Below, piece by piece: positions 44,090 to 54,992 of a stretch of DNA of 64,000 nt (position 1 is the stretch's first letter; each line of letters begins with the position of its first letter). The translations under genes and the position numbers were made by a program. The notes under the pieces were generated by a model, which ran no database searches, was not told where the DNA came from, and saw only the letters and a program-made list of their open reading frames with translations. This DNA is from Yponomeuta sedellus (lineage: Eukaryota > Arthropoda > Insecta > Lepidoptera > Yponomeutidae), in assembly GCA_934045075.1 (NCBI GenBank), contig OW203722.1, positions 15,298,486 through 15,362,485 on the forward strand, given 5' to 3'.

Positions 44090-45386
44090 ATGGTTCATGA
44101 AGAAGAGGAAGATGATCCGTCAAATAAAACTCACAATCACGACCCAAGATATCCTCATTATGTCGTCACCAATATACATCGATTAATCAGACCGCCTTTT
44201 GAAGTGAGTTTTCTTTTATGATACATTACGTACTTTTATGGTAGATACATTAGTGTAGGTATTATTTTGTGCCTTACTAGATGCTAGTTCATTTGAGATA
44301 CCATACGGACAAAATGTTAATGTTCTTGACATAAAATATTGGTTGGTGGGTAAAGTAATTTTTATTCACTAAATTTAACCGGAATCATCACTGTGCGAAA
44401 CATTTAAACTAAAAATAGTAACCTAATTGAAATAATTACAAGAATACCTACTTTCCTTCACAGCTTTCAGTGAGCAGACACAGAATATGCTGTAAAAAAA
44501 TTAAAATACTTGACTCAAGGGATGTATTCAGTGTACACGAACCAGCACCTGATCGGGGCCCTCGCTATCCTATTGACATTCGATGGTATCCTAAAGTACT
44601 AAACATTGAAGTCAAACATTTTCCAGTCATATACAGATTACTGTAAGTATCTGAATAGTCAAACAGTGTGTAGAGGCGACGTGAAGAATTCATTTATATG
44701 AGTCTTATAGTAAATCCAGACAAAAACCCATTGAAACTGTTCCTCGTATGGGGATTCCCTTATTTTTGGGAACCCCCCGGAAATTTCACTTATAAAGAGG
44801 AAATGTGTATAACTTTGTATGTAACTAATCTACTTATCGGATATCAAAAATTCTTGCACGAGTATTTGGAATCGATTTTCAGGATAGTATAGGCTACATA
44901 TTATCGTAATCGAATAAAAGAGCTTTCCGTAGACAACAAATTTTCGTTCCACCAATCGAAAAAAACGGCTGATAACCGATAGGAAAAGAAAGAATAACTC
45001 GCAGTACTTACTCAAGGACATTGTCTCGTCACCACAAATTTCGGAAAACGCAAGTCTGGATGGATTCCATTGGAGATATAAAAGATATTTATTGCAGTGT
45101 TACCAACGCTTGCTACAGAAGCATCTACCTTCGCACCTGTGGGTTTCTTAATGAGTCGATCCGCTTGGGCTCGTGGTGGCGCTGCTTTCCACGGACCAGG
45201 TTCTTCTTGGCCCCAGGTCTGAGTGTGGAGATATTCATCCACGCTATACCCCGTCGCAAATCTAAAGTAACCTTCGCAAGTTCTCACCTGAGGCTAGTCG
45301 CGGAACACATGCGCGACCAAGCGCTTATTTACTACGATGTGGAAATGAACGTTACCTTCCACCATTATGAAGAAAGTGGCGAATAA
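44090..45386 (+). CDS. Four-exon cellular gene, product not recognised (258 aa)
   Basis: Proposed exons: 44090-44203, 44464-44642, 44703-44816 and 45017-45386 (stop TAA 45384-45386). Donors are GTGAGT, GTAAGT and GTATGT; acceptors are cttcacAG, atatgAG and ctcaAG. Exon phases match at every junction and the joined length is 777 nt, exactly 259 codons with no internal stop. Residues 4-9 are acidic (EEEEDD). Exon 2 contains PAPDRGPRYPIDIRWYPKV, exon 3 PLKLFLVWGFPYFWEPPGNF, and exon 4 SIGDIKDIYCSVTNACYRS and FFLAPGLSVEIFIHAI. No signal peptide or membrane helix is obvious. The alternation of short hydrophobic strands, with 'LAPGLSVEI' before a strand, recalls Ig-like MSP/ASH domains of ciliary proteins, but this is only an impression. 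An acceptor lies 5 nt before the ATG, so the true start may be upstream. AATAAA overlaps the stop codon. Confidence 0.6.
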
Positions 45387-45707
45387 AGTTCATATTATTT
45401 ATTATTAAACTTCATATTTTTCGGTACTTATGTTACACTACTCTTGCATCGTCTAAAACATGTAGGTGAAGAAAATTTGTCTGTAAATTGATTGAAATAA
45501 CTTATTGCTTATTTTAGGTGGTACCTATGTGATATTCATTATAACTAAGTAGGTAATAGATACCTACCTACTAATTGTATGAGTCCCGAGTTATAGAAAA
45601 AAATCCTTGTTTCGATTCTGGCGACGGCTCCTAAAAGCATCATTTGTAGAAAGTTTTGTCTGATTCCCAAAATAAAATACCTTTCGGTAGCTCTGGTTCT
45701 TTTTTAG
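45387..45707. other. 3' flank of the gene model
   Basis: AT-rich, with several 'taggtacctacc' type words at 45520-45570. Nothing else recognised. Confidence 0.35.
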
Positions 45708-45855
45708 TTACTAGAATGATGATGTCACCTATTAAGTTGTTTCGAAATTTCCAAGGAGTTGATTGTCTCAAAATTGGGACAGTGACAAAGTTTATCCACG
45801 TAAAGTGGCGTTATTTTCCCCCATATTTTACGGACTACGTCGTGGAGGACATGCA
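45708..45855 (+). CDS. Exon-like block, partial, product not recognised
   Basis: Bounded by 'ggttcttttttAG' and a GTGAGT donor. It is open for 148 nt in one frame (2+48 codons+2) and reads SPIKLFRNFQGVDCLKIGTV, FIHVKWRYFPPYFTDYVVED. It lies 320 bp after the stop of the four-exon gene, same strand. It might be a further exon reached by an alternative donor in exon 4 (a phase-compatible but poor GTGGCG at 45377) or the start of a second gene. Without the donor it ends in TGA at 45857. Confidence 0.35.
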
Positions 45856-47624
45856 GTGAGTCAATGGTTATTCACGTCTGATGCCCTCTGTCATGGAACA
45901 AAATTTTAAAACTCTGTTCTGAAAATTGGGACCTTAAAGCTACCTTCGTACGTACCGGCCAGTAAATGTCGCAGGAATAGATTTGACGAGGGGCGGTGCG
46001 ATATTTACGCATGTTTACGCTCAAACTTTATAGGCTCAACGACACGGCACCATGGTCCCCTAGTAATAAATATGTTTCCATATTTAGAATTATTTGTAAA
46101 CAATATTGATCCCGAGTCGCTGTACCACTAGGTATAAAGTAGAAAAATAAAACCGTTAGAATTCCTTGGCGCACATGAATTTAGCAGCAATAGGGCTAGT
46201 ATGAATATTAAGAACGTTTCCGTCGATGACGACAAGGAAACTGCGAGAGAGAGCCATCAAACTATCTCGAGTGGTTGTAAAGTGACTTGTAACCAGTTAA
46301 ACGATTTGCACTAAATGTGCCGTTAATCGGCCGCCGGTCAGAACCGGTGCCTGGCGGGACGAGCATCCATAAAACGCATCTGTTTAAGAAACGGGAATAA
46401 ACTTGAGACATTATACACCTCAATCGATGGCATTGATGCTAGAGGGGTAAAAGTAATGCGTAAAGTTAATGGCTGTTAAACACAGTCAAAGGACTTCTGC
46501 TGTATTATTTCTTTCACGTTGATGACGGTACACGCAGATGCGTAAAACATATGAAGACCTCATAGCAAAATAGTTCGTCCAATACATTGACATTTTCATA
46601 ACGACCATACAATATTTTTATGGAATACGTCCTATGTTAAATCTTTAAAAGCGTTGGTTATTTACGCGCATTATCAAGTCGACATCAGGTATACTTAAGT
46701 GGAATCGTGGTATGTGATCTAAATACATAAATATAGATAACTGCGGTAAGTAAATGCAGCAGCTTCTACGGTATAAATTCCATCAGCACTTGGGAAGCGA
46801 AGTAATTAGGCGAGTAGGGTTAGAACTGCTAACATTTAAATTAGCGAGAGCAATTTCAGTTTCGTCTGTTCTCATTCGTCCAGGAATAGACTAGAATACG
46901 TCCGGTGGTCGTCGAGCAATCAGAGCAGTTGGTTGGCTTCCGGGTACTGATTGATGCTGATTGATATTGATTCGTATCATTACACCGAGCGCTTGTGTTA
47001 CTTGCTCGAATCAACTGACACTTGTATGGCTGTCGGCAGTTTCCAGCGAACCCGATGCGATCAAATTAATTGTGACTGCGCATCAGGAATCTCTATTGAA
47101 CCCAGGCTGATTGAATTGACTTGATGTAGAAAGACGGTCTCAGGACAAGTACTTACCTAACTGCCTGTAACGGTGCAAACCTCTTCACACCATTTTTATT
47201 TCTTTTCTATCTATCATTTTCAAATATTTAAATTATGTACGTCACACATTCTTCGATTTCCCTAACTTTTCACCACTACTACTTTACCCTTTGACCAGAT
47301 CTGACTATTTTACCTGTTTCTCCGTTTTTTTATCCAGTTTTCTGTTTTAAAGTTACTATAAATCTACAAATAAAACCACACCTGAAGTCGTTCCAGAGTT
47401 TATTTATTATTATTAATTTATAAAGATACCCAACGTTCCAAGCCGACTATTATATTAGTCTATATTATAGACTAATAATCATGGTATCGAAATATGGAGA
47501 ACTCTAATTGGTAATTTAATAGGAACACTAGTTAGTGTTAAGAATCCCGTTTCTTTTACAATAAAGGCTATGTTAGTTTTATTTATAATTAGGTTTTCTT
47601 CTTCTCAAACATGAGTTATTTTTT
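45856..47624. other. Intergenic DNA, no gene seen
   Basis: No frames above about 60 codons, no repeat recognised. An 11-bp perfect hairpin ('tattagtctat' / 'atagactaata') lies at about 47453-47477. Confidence 0.4.
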
Positions 47625-47891
47625 CTATATTAGACCGAACGGCAATTTCTCAACTAAGCCGACTCTAAACTCTAGCTGTAAATAACCCTTTGTAGAAGTT
47701 CCTTTGATGAACAGAGGCGATAAGATCTTGTAACGTTTGAGTTCTTTATTAAATTTTAATAACATAAATGTCTTTAACAATTTGATTTCACGACGCCTGT
47801 GATCTTCCAAAATGGGACACCATATTATCGGCTCGGCTTGATCCCGCGCACCCAAAATAAAATATCGTATTTCCTGTGAGTCGAGCTTCAC
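47625..47891 (-). other. Unassigned 88-codon frame, possibly decayed LINE
   Basis: Reads SQEIRYFILGARDQAEPIIW, RRREIKLLKTFMLLKF, LKRYKILSPLFIKG and TKGYLQLEFRVGLVEKL. It is less random-looking than most frames here and vaguely recalls the C-terminal part of LINE ORF2 (compare 'KRYKILT' at 52683-53111), but no motif is decisive. Confidence 0.25.
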
Positions 47892-48540
47892 TATCTGAAG
47901 TGCCTTTTTTCCGCGCTTGTTTTCTCAAAGCGTTATGTTTTTTAAGGAACTGCGTCGCACATGTTCCTTCTCCTGACACAGACAAGACAGGCGCTATTCA
48001 ACAAATATTTCTTGTTTCTTTAACTGCATTGAATGCTGCGATATTTTGTTACAGGGTTACTCCTTGGATAAATATTTCGCTGACAGAGAAAGCTCGACTC
48101 AAATACCTAGGTCAGGTCTGGTTAGGTTCTGCGAAAATGCTGTAGGTGTAAGTACAGTCCTTTGCAGGTGTAAGTACAGACTTTGCAACAAAAATGTAAA
48201 GGGTGACCTCCTGTTGACTGTACTATCTAAGGCTGAAACTGGGGCCTAATCTCAAGCTTCTCATTTTCTTCTCAAGAGAACTAAAACCGGTGTGCACAGT
48301 ATAACCAAAGCCACCTACTACCTAAATCTACTGTTTGACGAGTAAAATAAATTCTTCAAAACATACCTACTGTTATATTTACTTGCCCTGACAATTTTTA
48401 GTTTTTACCCCGTCGCTCCTCTATATAAGCAAAATACGAGTAGGCCCCGTGAATAGTTACCTACCAAAATAAAAAATAACCGATTGAATTAACGGAAAGC
48501 TTTTACTAACCGAGCCAAAACTCTAGCTATCATTATACTC
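47892..48540. other. Intergenic DNA with a short duplicated word
   Basis: 'aggtgtaagtacag' occurs at about 48142 and 48166. Otherwise nothing recognised. Confidence 0.4.
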
Positions 48541-48680
48541 TTTTTAATGCACTAACTCGTGCTAAGGACAGTTTTTAAAAAACCTATTTATAGGCTAACA
48601 CTGGCTGGCACGGATAGCCAGAGGTCGCGGGTTCGAATCCCGGCATGGGTGGAATTTTTAGCCTCTAAATAGGTTTTCTA
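48541..48680 (+). repeat. tRNA-headed SINE / composite element
   Basis: 'tttttaatgcactaactcgt' at the left, B box 'cgggttcgaatcccgg', and 'ggtggaatttttagcctcta' 'aataggttttcta' at the right. The word 'aacctatttataggct' (left) and 'agcctctaaataggtt' (right) form inverted ends. Confidence 0.65.
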
Positions 48681-48760
48681 GCTATCATTGTTCAGTTTTT
48701 TTATATGAATCCTACATAGAGACCCTTACTATACGAGTGTAAGTTATATATAACAAAAAA

Positions 48761-49412
48761 CGATAGAAATTGAGACTAAGCCAGAAAACAGGGATGTAAT
48801 GGTAAACCAGTAAATCGACTGCTAAGGCGCTTTGGGGTGCTAACTAGCGACACCAATTCAATAAAAATCATAACTTGTTCTATAATAGGTTTTTGTCTAA
48901 GAGTAAACACGAAAAATCTTAATATACCTAGGTACTGTACCTAAAATTTTATTTTTGAAATGTATGTGCCATAAAAATCAATAAATAACTATTTATAGAA
49001 CATACCTACAGCCCAACGTAGTATCGACATCCTAGGACTGCATCGATTCCGTCGATTTCCGCTAAAAACGGCCGTTTTAGGCAGAAATCGATAGAATTAC
49101 TTACGTCCTAGGTTCTAGACTGTATGTTCTAAAAATAGTTATTAGAATATTTTCGGGGCTGAATCGCGTAGTAATTTAGCCATTATATTCTAATAACGAA
49201 CACAGTTGCCAAAGTTTAAAATGTGTTATAAAAATAGTTGTCATACTTAGTGCTTAAGATTTATGAGGTTTTCTTTTTGAAAAACACGTAATATAAAATA
49301 AGTTACGATTTTTATTACATTGGTGTCGCTAGTTAGCACCCCAAAGCGCTTTAACAGTCGATGGTACTGGTTTACCATTACATCCCCGTTTTCTTACTTA
49401 GTCTCAATTTAT
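48761..49412. mobile_element. Large foldback element, about 650 bp, nested palindromes
   Basis: Outer ends of about 90 bp are inverted with few mismatches: 'gatgtaatggtaaaccagta' and 'gcgctttggggtgctaacta' on the left face 'tagttagcaccccaaagcgc' and 'tactggtttaccattacatc' on the right. The symmetry continues inward with decay ('actatttatagaacatac' / 'gtatgttctaaaaatagt'), to a centre with 'cctaggac...gtcctagg' and 'gatttccgctaaaaacggcc' / 'ggccgttttaggcagaaatc'. Confidence 0.85.
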
Positions 49413-49479
49413 ATGGTTTTGTTTTAATTAGGCACACTGACAACTTAAAACAGTAGGGTTGGCAACACTAAATAGGTTG

Positions 49480-49625
49480 CGGTGTGTTTCTCACGCGGCG
49501 GCGGCGGCGGCTCTGGTTCCGCGCTTATGCAAGCCGCGCGGGCTTCGACGTAACGTGCCGTAACAATATGCATGTAGAGCGCATACGAGGCGCTTCTATC
49601 AGTACGCCCCGCGCGTAACAACTAA
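49480..49625. promoter_or_regulatory. CpG-rich islet with (CGG)n
   Basis: Includes 'gcggcggcggcggcggctc' and many CG dinucleotides in AT-rich surroundings. Promoter or unstable trinucleotide tract; no linked exon shown. Confidence 0.18.
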
Positions 49626-49881
49626 ACTCTTACTAAATCCTATTTAGGTTAACTCAGTCACTAACTAGAGGCACGCGTGACAAAAACTGGGGAAGACAAA
49701 GGCGCACAAAGCACCTGGGGAATGCTAAACGAGAATGTCTACTGCGAGATGTATCCGACAGATAAGAGGCACACGCCACTTTGTTCAGCTACCACAAAAG
49801 CTCGTCCCGTAGATAAAGTTACCGGGATGACACGGGCACGAGACGTTGCAGATTCCCCGATCTCGCCTCCGTCAACAAAAG

Positions 49882-49945
49882 ATCGGATTCCGCGACGGGA
49901 ATCGAACCCGCACACTGCGGAAGCTGCAGGCGCCAGCTGCTGGAA
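49882..49945 (-). repeat. tRNA-like SINE head
   Basis: On the minus strand 'gtgcgggttcgattcccgtc' is a good B box with the T stem, but the rest of the cloverleaf is not present. Confidence 0.45.
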
Positions 49946-49974
49946 TCGTATCAGATATCGGGAGATAATAAATG

Positions 49975-50035
49975 CGAAAAGATCGGCCAAGTGCGAGTCG
50001 GAATCGGGCACTAATGGTTCCGTATGTAAGTGATT
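49975..50035 (+). repeat. Repeat scrap ('ggccaagtgcgagtcgg' family)
   Basis: 'cggccaagtgcgagtcggaa' and 'atggttccgta', the start of an abundant lepidopteran repeat; the inverse of its 'tacggaacc' end is seen at 24920 and 51957. Confidence 0.5.
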
Positions 50036-50252
50036 TGATGTACATCAAATCACTTTTTGAAATGAGTACAGGTACAACTGAATATTCTATGAATGTTTCA
50101 AGCGTATTGGTCGAAAAAACGGCAAAAAAATTACGTTTATTGTCTGAGAACATCCCTTAAATATTTTATGATTGTTTCCCAGGGTGCGCCGTACGGGCTT
50201 AGTGACTACGTCGTTCATTAAGAGTATGAATTAGCTTTCCTAATACATAACG

Positions 50253-50587
50253 TAATTAAAACTGTTTTTATACGGATTTTACTCGTTTATTACGTTTTTA
50301 CAATTTTCCGACGTTTCGGCACTTTTTCAGGTGCCGTGGTCTCGGATGACTGAGGTGACAGGCGTCTTTTTGAAAGCATTAACTGTTAGTTTACTACCCT
50401 CGGCAAAAATTACAAAAGTTTTTAAGTTAATTTTTGCCGAGGGTAGTAAACTAACAGTTAATGCTTTCAAAAAGACGCCTGTCACCTCAGTCACCCGAGA
50501 CCACGGCACCTGAAAAAGTGCCGAATCGTCGAAAAATTGTAAAAACGTAATAAACGAGTAAAATCCGTATAAAAACAGTTTTAATTA
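50253..50587. mobile_element. Foldback MITE with 160-bp arms
   Basis: Arms 50253-50412 and 50428-50587, spacer 15 nt ('caaaagtttttaagt'). Only a few mismatches between arms. Termini read TAATTAAAACTG...CAGTTTTAATTA. The symmetry yields mirror-image 60-codon frames on both strands, which are artefacts. Relatives at 37475-37648 and 19149-19215. Confidence 0.95.
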
Positions 50588-51059
50588 TGTCTAGTGCTCG
50601 TGTTAACCTTAGAAAATACTAATACATAACGTACCAAGAACGGGTATCGCAATAACATATCCGGTATTATCGACCGATAATAACGCACCTATGTGGGTGA
50701 GCCTTAACTCACTTTGCTGTTCTGCTACAAGTATTAGAGCTATGTTTTACATACAACATGAAATTTATGATTGTAAAATGTTATCTGAGAGAATCAAAGT
50801 CAAAGTGTCATTTACAAAAGCACTGTGGTAAAGTATTTCACTAGTAACAGTCTGTACTACAGACGGTGTCTATGGAGTGATTTAAGGAGTTCAGCGCCTT
50901 GATTATGTGACTTTTCACGTTCATACCTGTGTGCAAAAGCTGAAGGTGAACTTGACTCTGGCATCTATATATGAGGCGTAATGTATCACACATAGTGGAT
51001 ACCGCATTTAAGTGGATATCTGACACGTGAAAATGATATTGTGCGTAATTGTACTTACC
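50588..51059. other. Intergenic DNA, no gene seen
   Basis: Nothing recognised. Confidence 0.4.
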
Positions 51060-51664
51060 GTGTATACCGTTACAATTCGTAAAATATCTATCCGGCGTGA
51101 CTATGTAGTCAATGTTGTCAAAAATCTCTGGCGCCAGTCGAAAAGATTTCCAAAAATCTACTCCCAGAATGACATCCTAAACGATCTCGGGTATTTAATA
51201 ACATAAAATTTAATAACGTGCGTTACGTTATTAAATGTTATCGGAACAAAAATGTACCCTATCGTTTGGACCTTGACGCCAGTTGCTACCTGACAAGTTG
51301 TCGGTTGCGTTTGTTGTAAACCAAAACCGAATTTCACAAAATCTTCATGAGCATTGTTACCTAAAATCGAAACGGATGCTCCTGAATCCAATAATCCGAA
51401 TATTTCAAAATCACTAACCTTGAATTTTAAATATGGCCGAATATCATCTTTGTTTGGTGCAAAAAGAACCGCAGCGATCGAATTATAATTTTTAAACTTT
51501 AATTCTCACTCGCTATTAAAATCACTGCGGTTCAAACCTAGTTTTTTGAACGAGAGTGTGCAACAGTCTCTTCTTTTTTTTTTCTACAATTCGGACAGTT
51601 GGCAATCATGACATCTGTCATGCCGCAACCAAAACATCTTACTTGTCTCTGCTTTACAGAATCT
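51060..51664 (-). pseudogene. Gypsy-type LTR retrotransposon gag-pol remnant: zinc knuckle and protease
   Basis: On the minus strand: a cysteine knuckle CFGCGMTDVMIANCPNC (C-x2-C-x9-C-x2-C, about 51595-51650), a broken linker with a stop near 51510, then an aspartic protease with the active-site triplet DSGAS (about 51374-51388), VSILGNNAHEDF and GVKVQTIGYIFVPITF. After a frame break, VDFWKSFRLAPEIF follows (about 51110-51170), as expected before the reverse transcriptase. The reverse transcriptase, integrase and LTRs are absent. The element is dead; orientation and family are clear from domain order. Confidence 0.75.
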
Positions 51665-52362
51665 GAAATTTTTACTGAATATTTACTTTTAAAGTGAATA
51701 TACAAATAAATATTCTGTGAATATCTTAAACGTCTACCTGTTGGCGTTATTAATATTGAGCAACTAAATTACGTTTGCTGTCTGGGAGCCCCATTTAAGT
51801 GCTTTTACTTTGTTTCTAGTACTTGTTATCATAGCGTGAAAAATACATCAAATGAAATTAGAAAAAAAAAACCTAGTTATCATGGTTCATGAATGAGATA
51901 GTCTGGTGACAGACAGACAGTGGAGTGTTAGTAATTGGATCTCGCTTTTACCCTTCAGGTACGGAACCCTAAAAAGAGACGCGCGTTGGGTCCGGAGACT
52001 ACGTCTAGGTGTTTTTACAGTAAATTGGTTTCAGACACTATGCCTTTTAAATTATCTGCACTGCATCATCATCTAACCTTTTTTGTATGCTTTTATACTG
52101 GTCTAATGGACAATTCGTTACGTTTATATCAAGTACCTAGGTACCTACTTGATGTCTAGTTAGGTATTTGTTATTTAGACTAGCTGGAAGTAGGTATATT
52201 GTTGTCTGGATAGTACGGACAAGACTATTCTTAGGCGATACCAATGACTCCGTGTTTTGATTTGTACTGGTTCCCGACCGACACAGTTGAGTGCTCATGT
52301 CGGTGTCACGTTCCACGCCTCCCAGGTCATCATCATCATTATCACCAAACAGTCAAAGAGTT
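51665..52362. other. Intergenic DNA with a repeat end
   Basis: Bases 51880-51975 ('agtctggtgacagacagaca', 'caggtacggaaccctaaaaa') are the end of the repeat family seen at 24900 and 49975. No gene. Confidence 0.4.
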
Positions 52363-52409
52363 AAAAACCTATTTAGCGTTCCTTAGCACGGGTTAGTGCA
52401 TTAAAAATA
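52363..52409. repeat. SINE/MITE edge interrupted by the LINE
   Basis: 'ttaaaaacctatttagcgtt' 'ccttagcacgggttagtgca' 'ttaaaaat' is the outer end of the family at 27165 and 48541, and it lies directly against the LINE's 3' end. Confidence 0.55.
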
Positions 52410-54642
52410 AAAATAGTATAGTCAAAATTCAAAATAATTTATTTGTTAAATATGGGTAAGTATATAAAACAGATGTAATGTACAGCAGAAGATTGTGTTC
52501 CATATTTTGCCTTACAGCATACAAATTATAAAAAAATATAATGTCAAGTTAGCATGCAATGTCAATTCTATAGTACAATTCTATATTACATTATGTCAAT
52601 CTCGAAGTAATTATTTAAAATATCATGTCAAGAAACTAATTAACACAATATACTTATTACAAAAAATTAAATCCATTAAAAGTCAATTACATAATTCATT
52701 GAGTTTATAAATACATTTGTCAATAAGATATTCCGTTAGTTTTTTTTTGAATAAACAGCAATTCAAATTTCTAATTGTCTTTGGCAATTTGTTATAAACT
52801 AAAGGTGCCATGTATATGACACTTTTGTGCATGAGTGCTGTATTCGATCGTGGTAATTTTACCTTATCATTATCTCGTCTATTTCTTAACTCTGGTCTTT
52901 CAAATAATTCAGGATTGTTTTTTACAAAAAGGGCTAACTCTAAAATGTACATTGAAGGAAACGTCAAGATTTTATACCTTTTAAAGTAAGGTTTACAGCT
53001 AATGTCATTTGCCAACATAAACATACGTCTGATGCATTTTTTTTGCGCTTTAAATACAAGTTCTCTGTCAGTACCATTCCCCCAAAGATAACACCATATC
53101 TCAAATGGCATGCAACCAGGCCATGATACGCTATCAAAAGTGATTTGGTTTCTACTACGGAGGCGAGTTTATGTAAGGCGTATACAGAAGTACTTAATCT
53201 TTTGCATACCTCCTGAATTTGACTTTTCCAATTAAGTCTACTATCTATAATTAAGCCTAAATACTTATTTTCTGAAACTATAGATAAAGGTTTATTTCCA
53301 TATTCAGCATTAATAAATATGTTGTTTTGCCGCTGAAAAAAATGTGTAATTTTAGTTTTATCAATGTTAATTTTTAAGTTGTTATCTTTTAACCAAGTGA
53401 CAACTCCGGTGATGGCTTCATTTATGTCCTTTTCATATTCATTAGGATTTTGGCAACTAACAGTAAGTGTACTATCATCGGCAAAGAGTGATATTTGTTG
53501 AGAGGTTGCTTTCGGCAGGTCGTTAATATACAATATAAACAAGAGAGGCCCCAGCACACTTCGCTGTGGTACGCCGTAGAGTCGCTCTTGTCTCTGACTG
53601 ATATGTGTATTCATATTTAGTTTTTAAATCAATTTTAGTTATTGTGGTAACTTGTTCTCTGTTTATCAAATATGTTTTTAATAATTTGAGAAGATTGCCT
53701 CGTATACCATACATTTCCAATTTTGTCAAAAGTATATTGTGGTCCACGTAATCAAATGCTTGCGTTATATCACATTATATAGAGCAAACCGGTGTTCTCT
53801 TGTCCACGTTTGTAATAACTGGTTTTATAAAATCAAAAATAGCCATGTTGATATTTTTATTCTTTCGGAATCCTTTTTGTTCTGAGACTAAAATATTATT
53901 TTTATCAATAAAATTGTGTAATTGAGAGGCAATATATTTTTCAAATATTTTTGAAATAATGGGTATGAGTGCCACCGGTCTATAATTTTCCATCAGCTCC
54001 CTATCTTTCTTTTTATATAATGGTTTAATTATACTGGTTTTTAGTGCCTCTGGATATGTGCCTTTCTCTATACATTCGTTCAGTATATAACATAAATGTT
54101 CACTTATATAAACAGCGACGGATTTTAAAACTTTTGTGCATATTCCGTCGTAGCCTACGCTGTTGCTGTTTTTCAATGATTTTATTATCTTAACCATGTC
54201 ATCCGGTACACAAGGTGCCATGAACATAGAGTGGCGGACGGATTTCATATTTTGTCTGTAAGCATTTCTATCTCTTGTCGCGAGGAATTTATTATTTCCC
54301 AAGTTACTTTTGATTTGCTTTCCGCCGTTTGTATTTTGACACTGTTGAGCCTATGTTTGGTATTTCTAATGGTTTTTTTTAGGAGCAGTGAGTATTTTTT
54401 ATATATGGCTTTATTAATCTCAGTTGGATTACATCTGTACTTCCACAAAAGTTCTCTTATCTTTTTGCACGATATTTTAATTCCTTTTGACATCCATTTA
54501 GCCTTTTTTTTGTTGATGTTATTGTCAAGAGTTTATATGGGAAGCATAAGTTATAGAAAAGAGTAAATTCTGATACAAACTTATTATATGCTTGGTTGGG
54601 TCCATTGGCAATGTATACCTGTATACCACCAAAGAGTTGCAA
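52410..54642 (-). pseudogene. Jockey-like LINE, 5'-truncated, ORF2 in several frames
   Basis: On the minus strand, from 54642: the linker after the endonuclease (AYNKFVSEFTLFYN, GIKISCKKIREL), then the reverse transcriptase in pieces: NYRPVALIPIISKIFEKYI, EQKGFRKNKN, FDYVDHNILLTKLEMYGIRG (around 53720-53760, after a stop), GVPQRSVLGPLLFILYINDL and the catalytic FADDSTLT (about 53475-53500). The C-terminal part follows: KYLGLIIDSRLNW, LRYGVIFGG and, in another frame, NKLPKTIRNLN, FKKKLTEYL, ending at 52683. At least four frame breaks or stops occur. The endonuclease is missing. About 270 bp of AT-rich 3' untranslated sequence follow to about 52410. Confidence 0.9.
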
Positions 54643-54934
54643 CAGATGCGGATATAGACAAAGACATACTGGAAGTTCTGCTAAGTTACCTGTTCATTAT
54701 ATTGAATATGGACATTCTTAGTTGGGAGCGAGACCAACATTACTTGGCTCTTACGTTTATTATTTAAAAGTTACAATAAACTTTGATTTAGGAGAAGGTT
54801 TAACATAACATAACATTTACATACTGGCACATATACCTATTGCTTTTGGCCCCACACTAGGATACCCTGTATCGTGGGAATCAAAAACAACGACATCACA
54901 AACATGTAAGCATCGAAGACCTGGGTTTTTTTTG
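54643..54934. other. Spacer
   Basis: Nothing recognised. Confidence 0.3.
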
Positions 54935-54992
54935 GTCTCCAGTCGGGATTCGAATCCGGGACCTCTCGCATGGTAGGCAGATACTAAACACT
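54935..54992 (-). repeat. tRNA-like SINE remnant
   Basis: On the minus strand 'gaggtcccggattcgaatcc' with 'cgactggagacc' gives a B box and a weak T stem. No complete cloverleaf, so not called a tRNA gene. Confidence 0.4.

Noticed and set aside
45012..45287. 91-codon minus-strand frame opposite exon 4
   Set aside because: The + strand reading is longer, joins upstream exons in phase and has splice signals; the minus frame is its shadow.
50327..50513. Two 60-codon frames on opposite strands with near-identical products
   Set aside because: Mirror images produced by the foldback element; not genes.
54935..54992. tRNA gene on the minus strand
   Set aside because: Only the T arm is recognisable; the remaining arms cannot be drawn.
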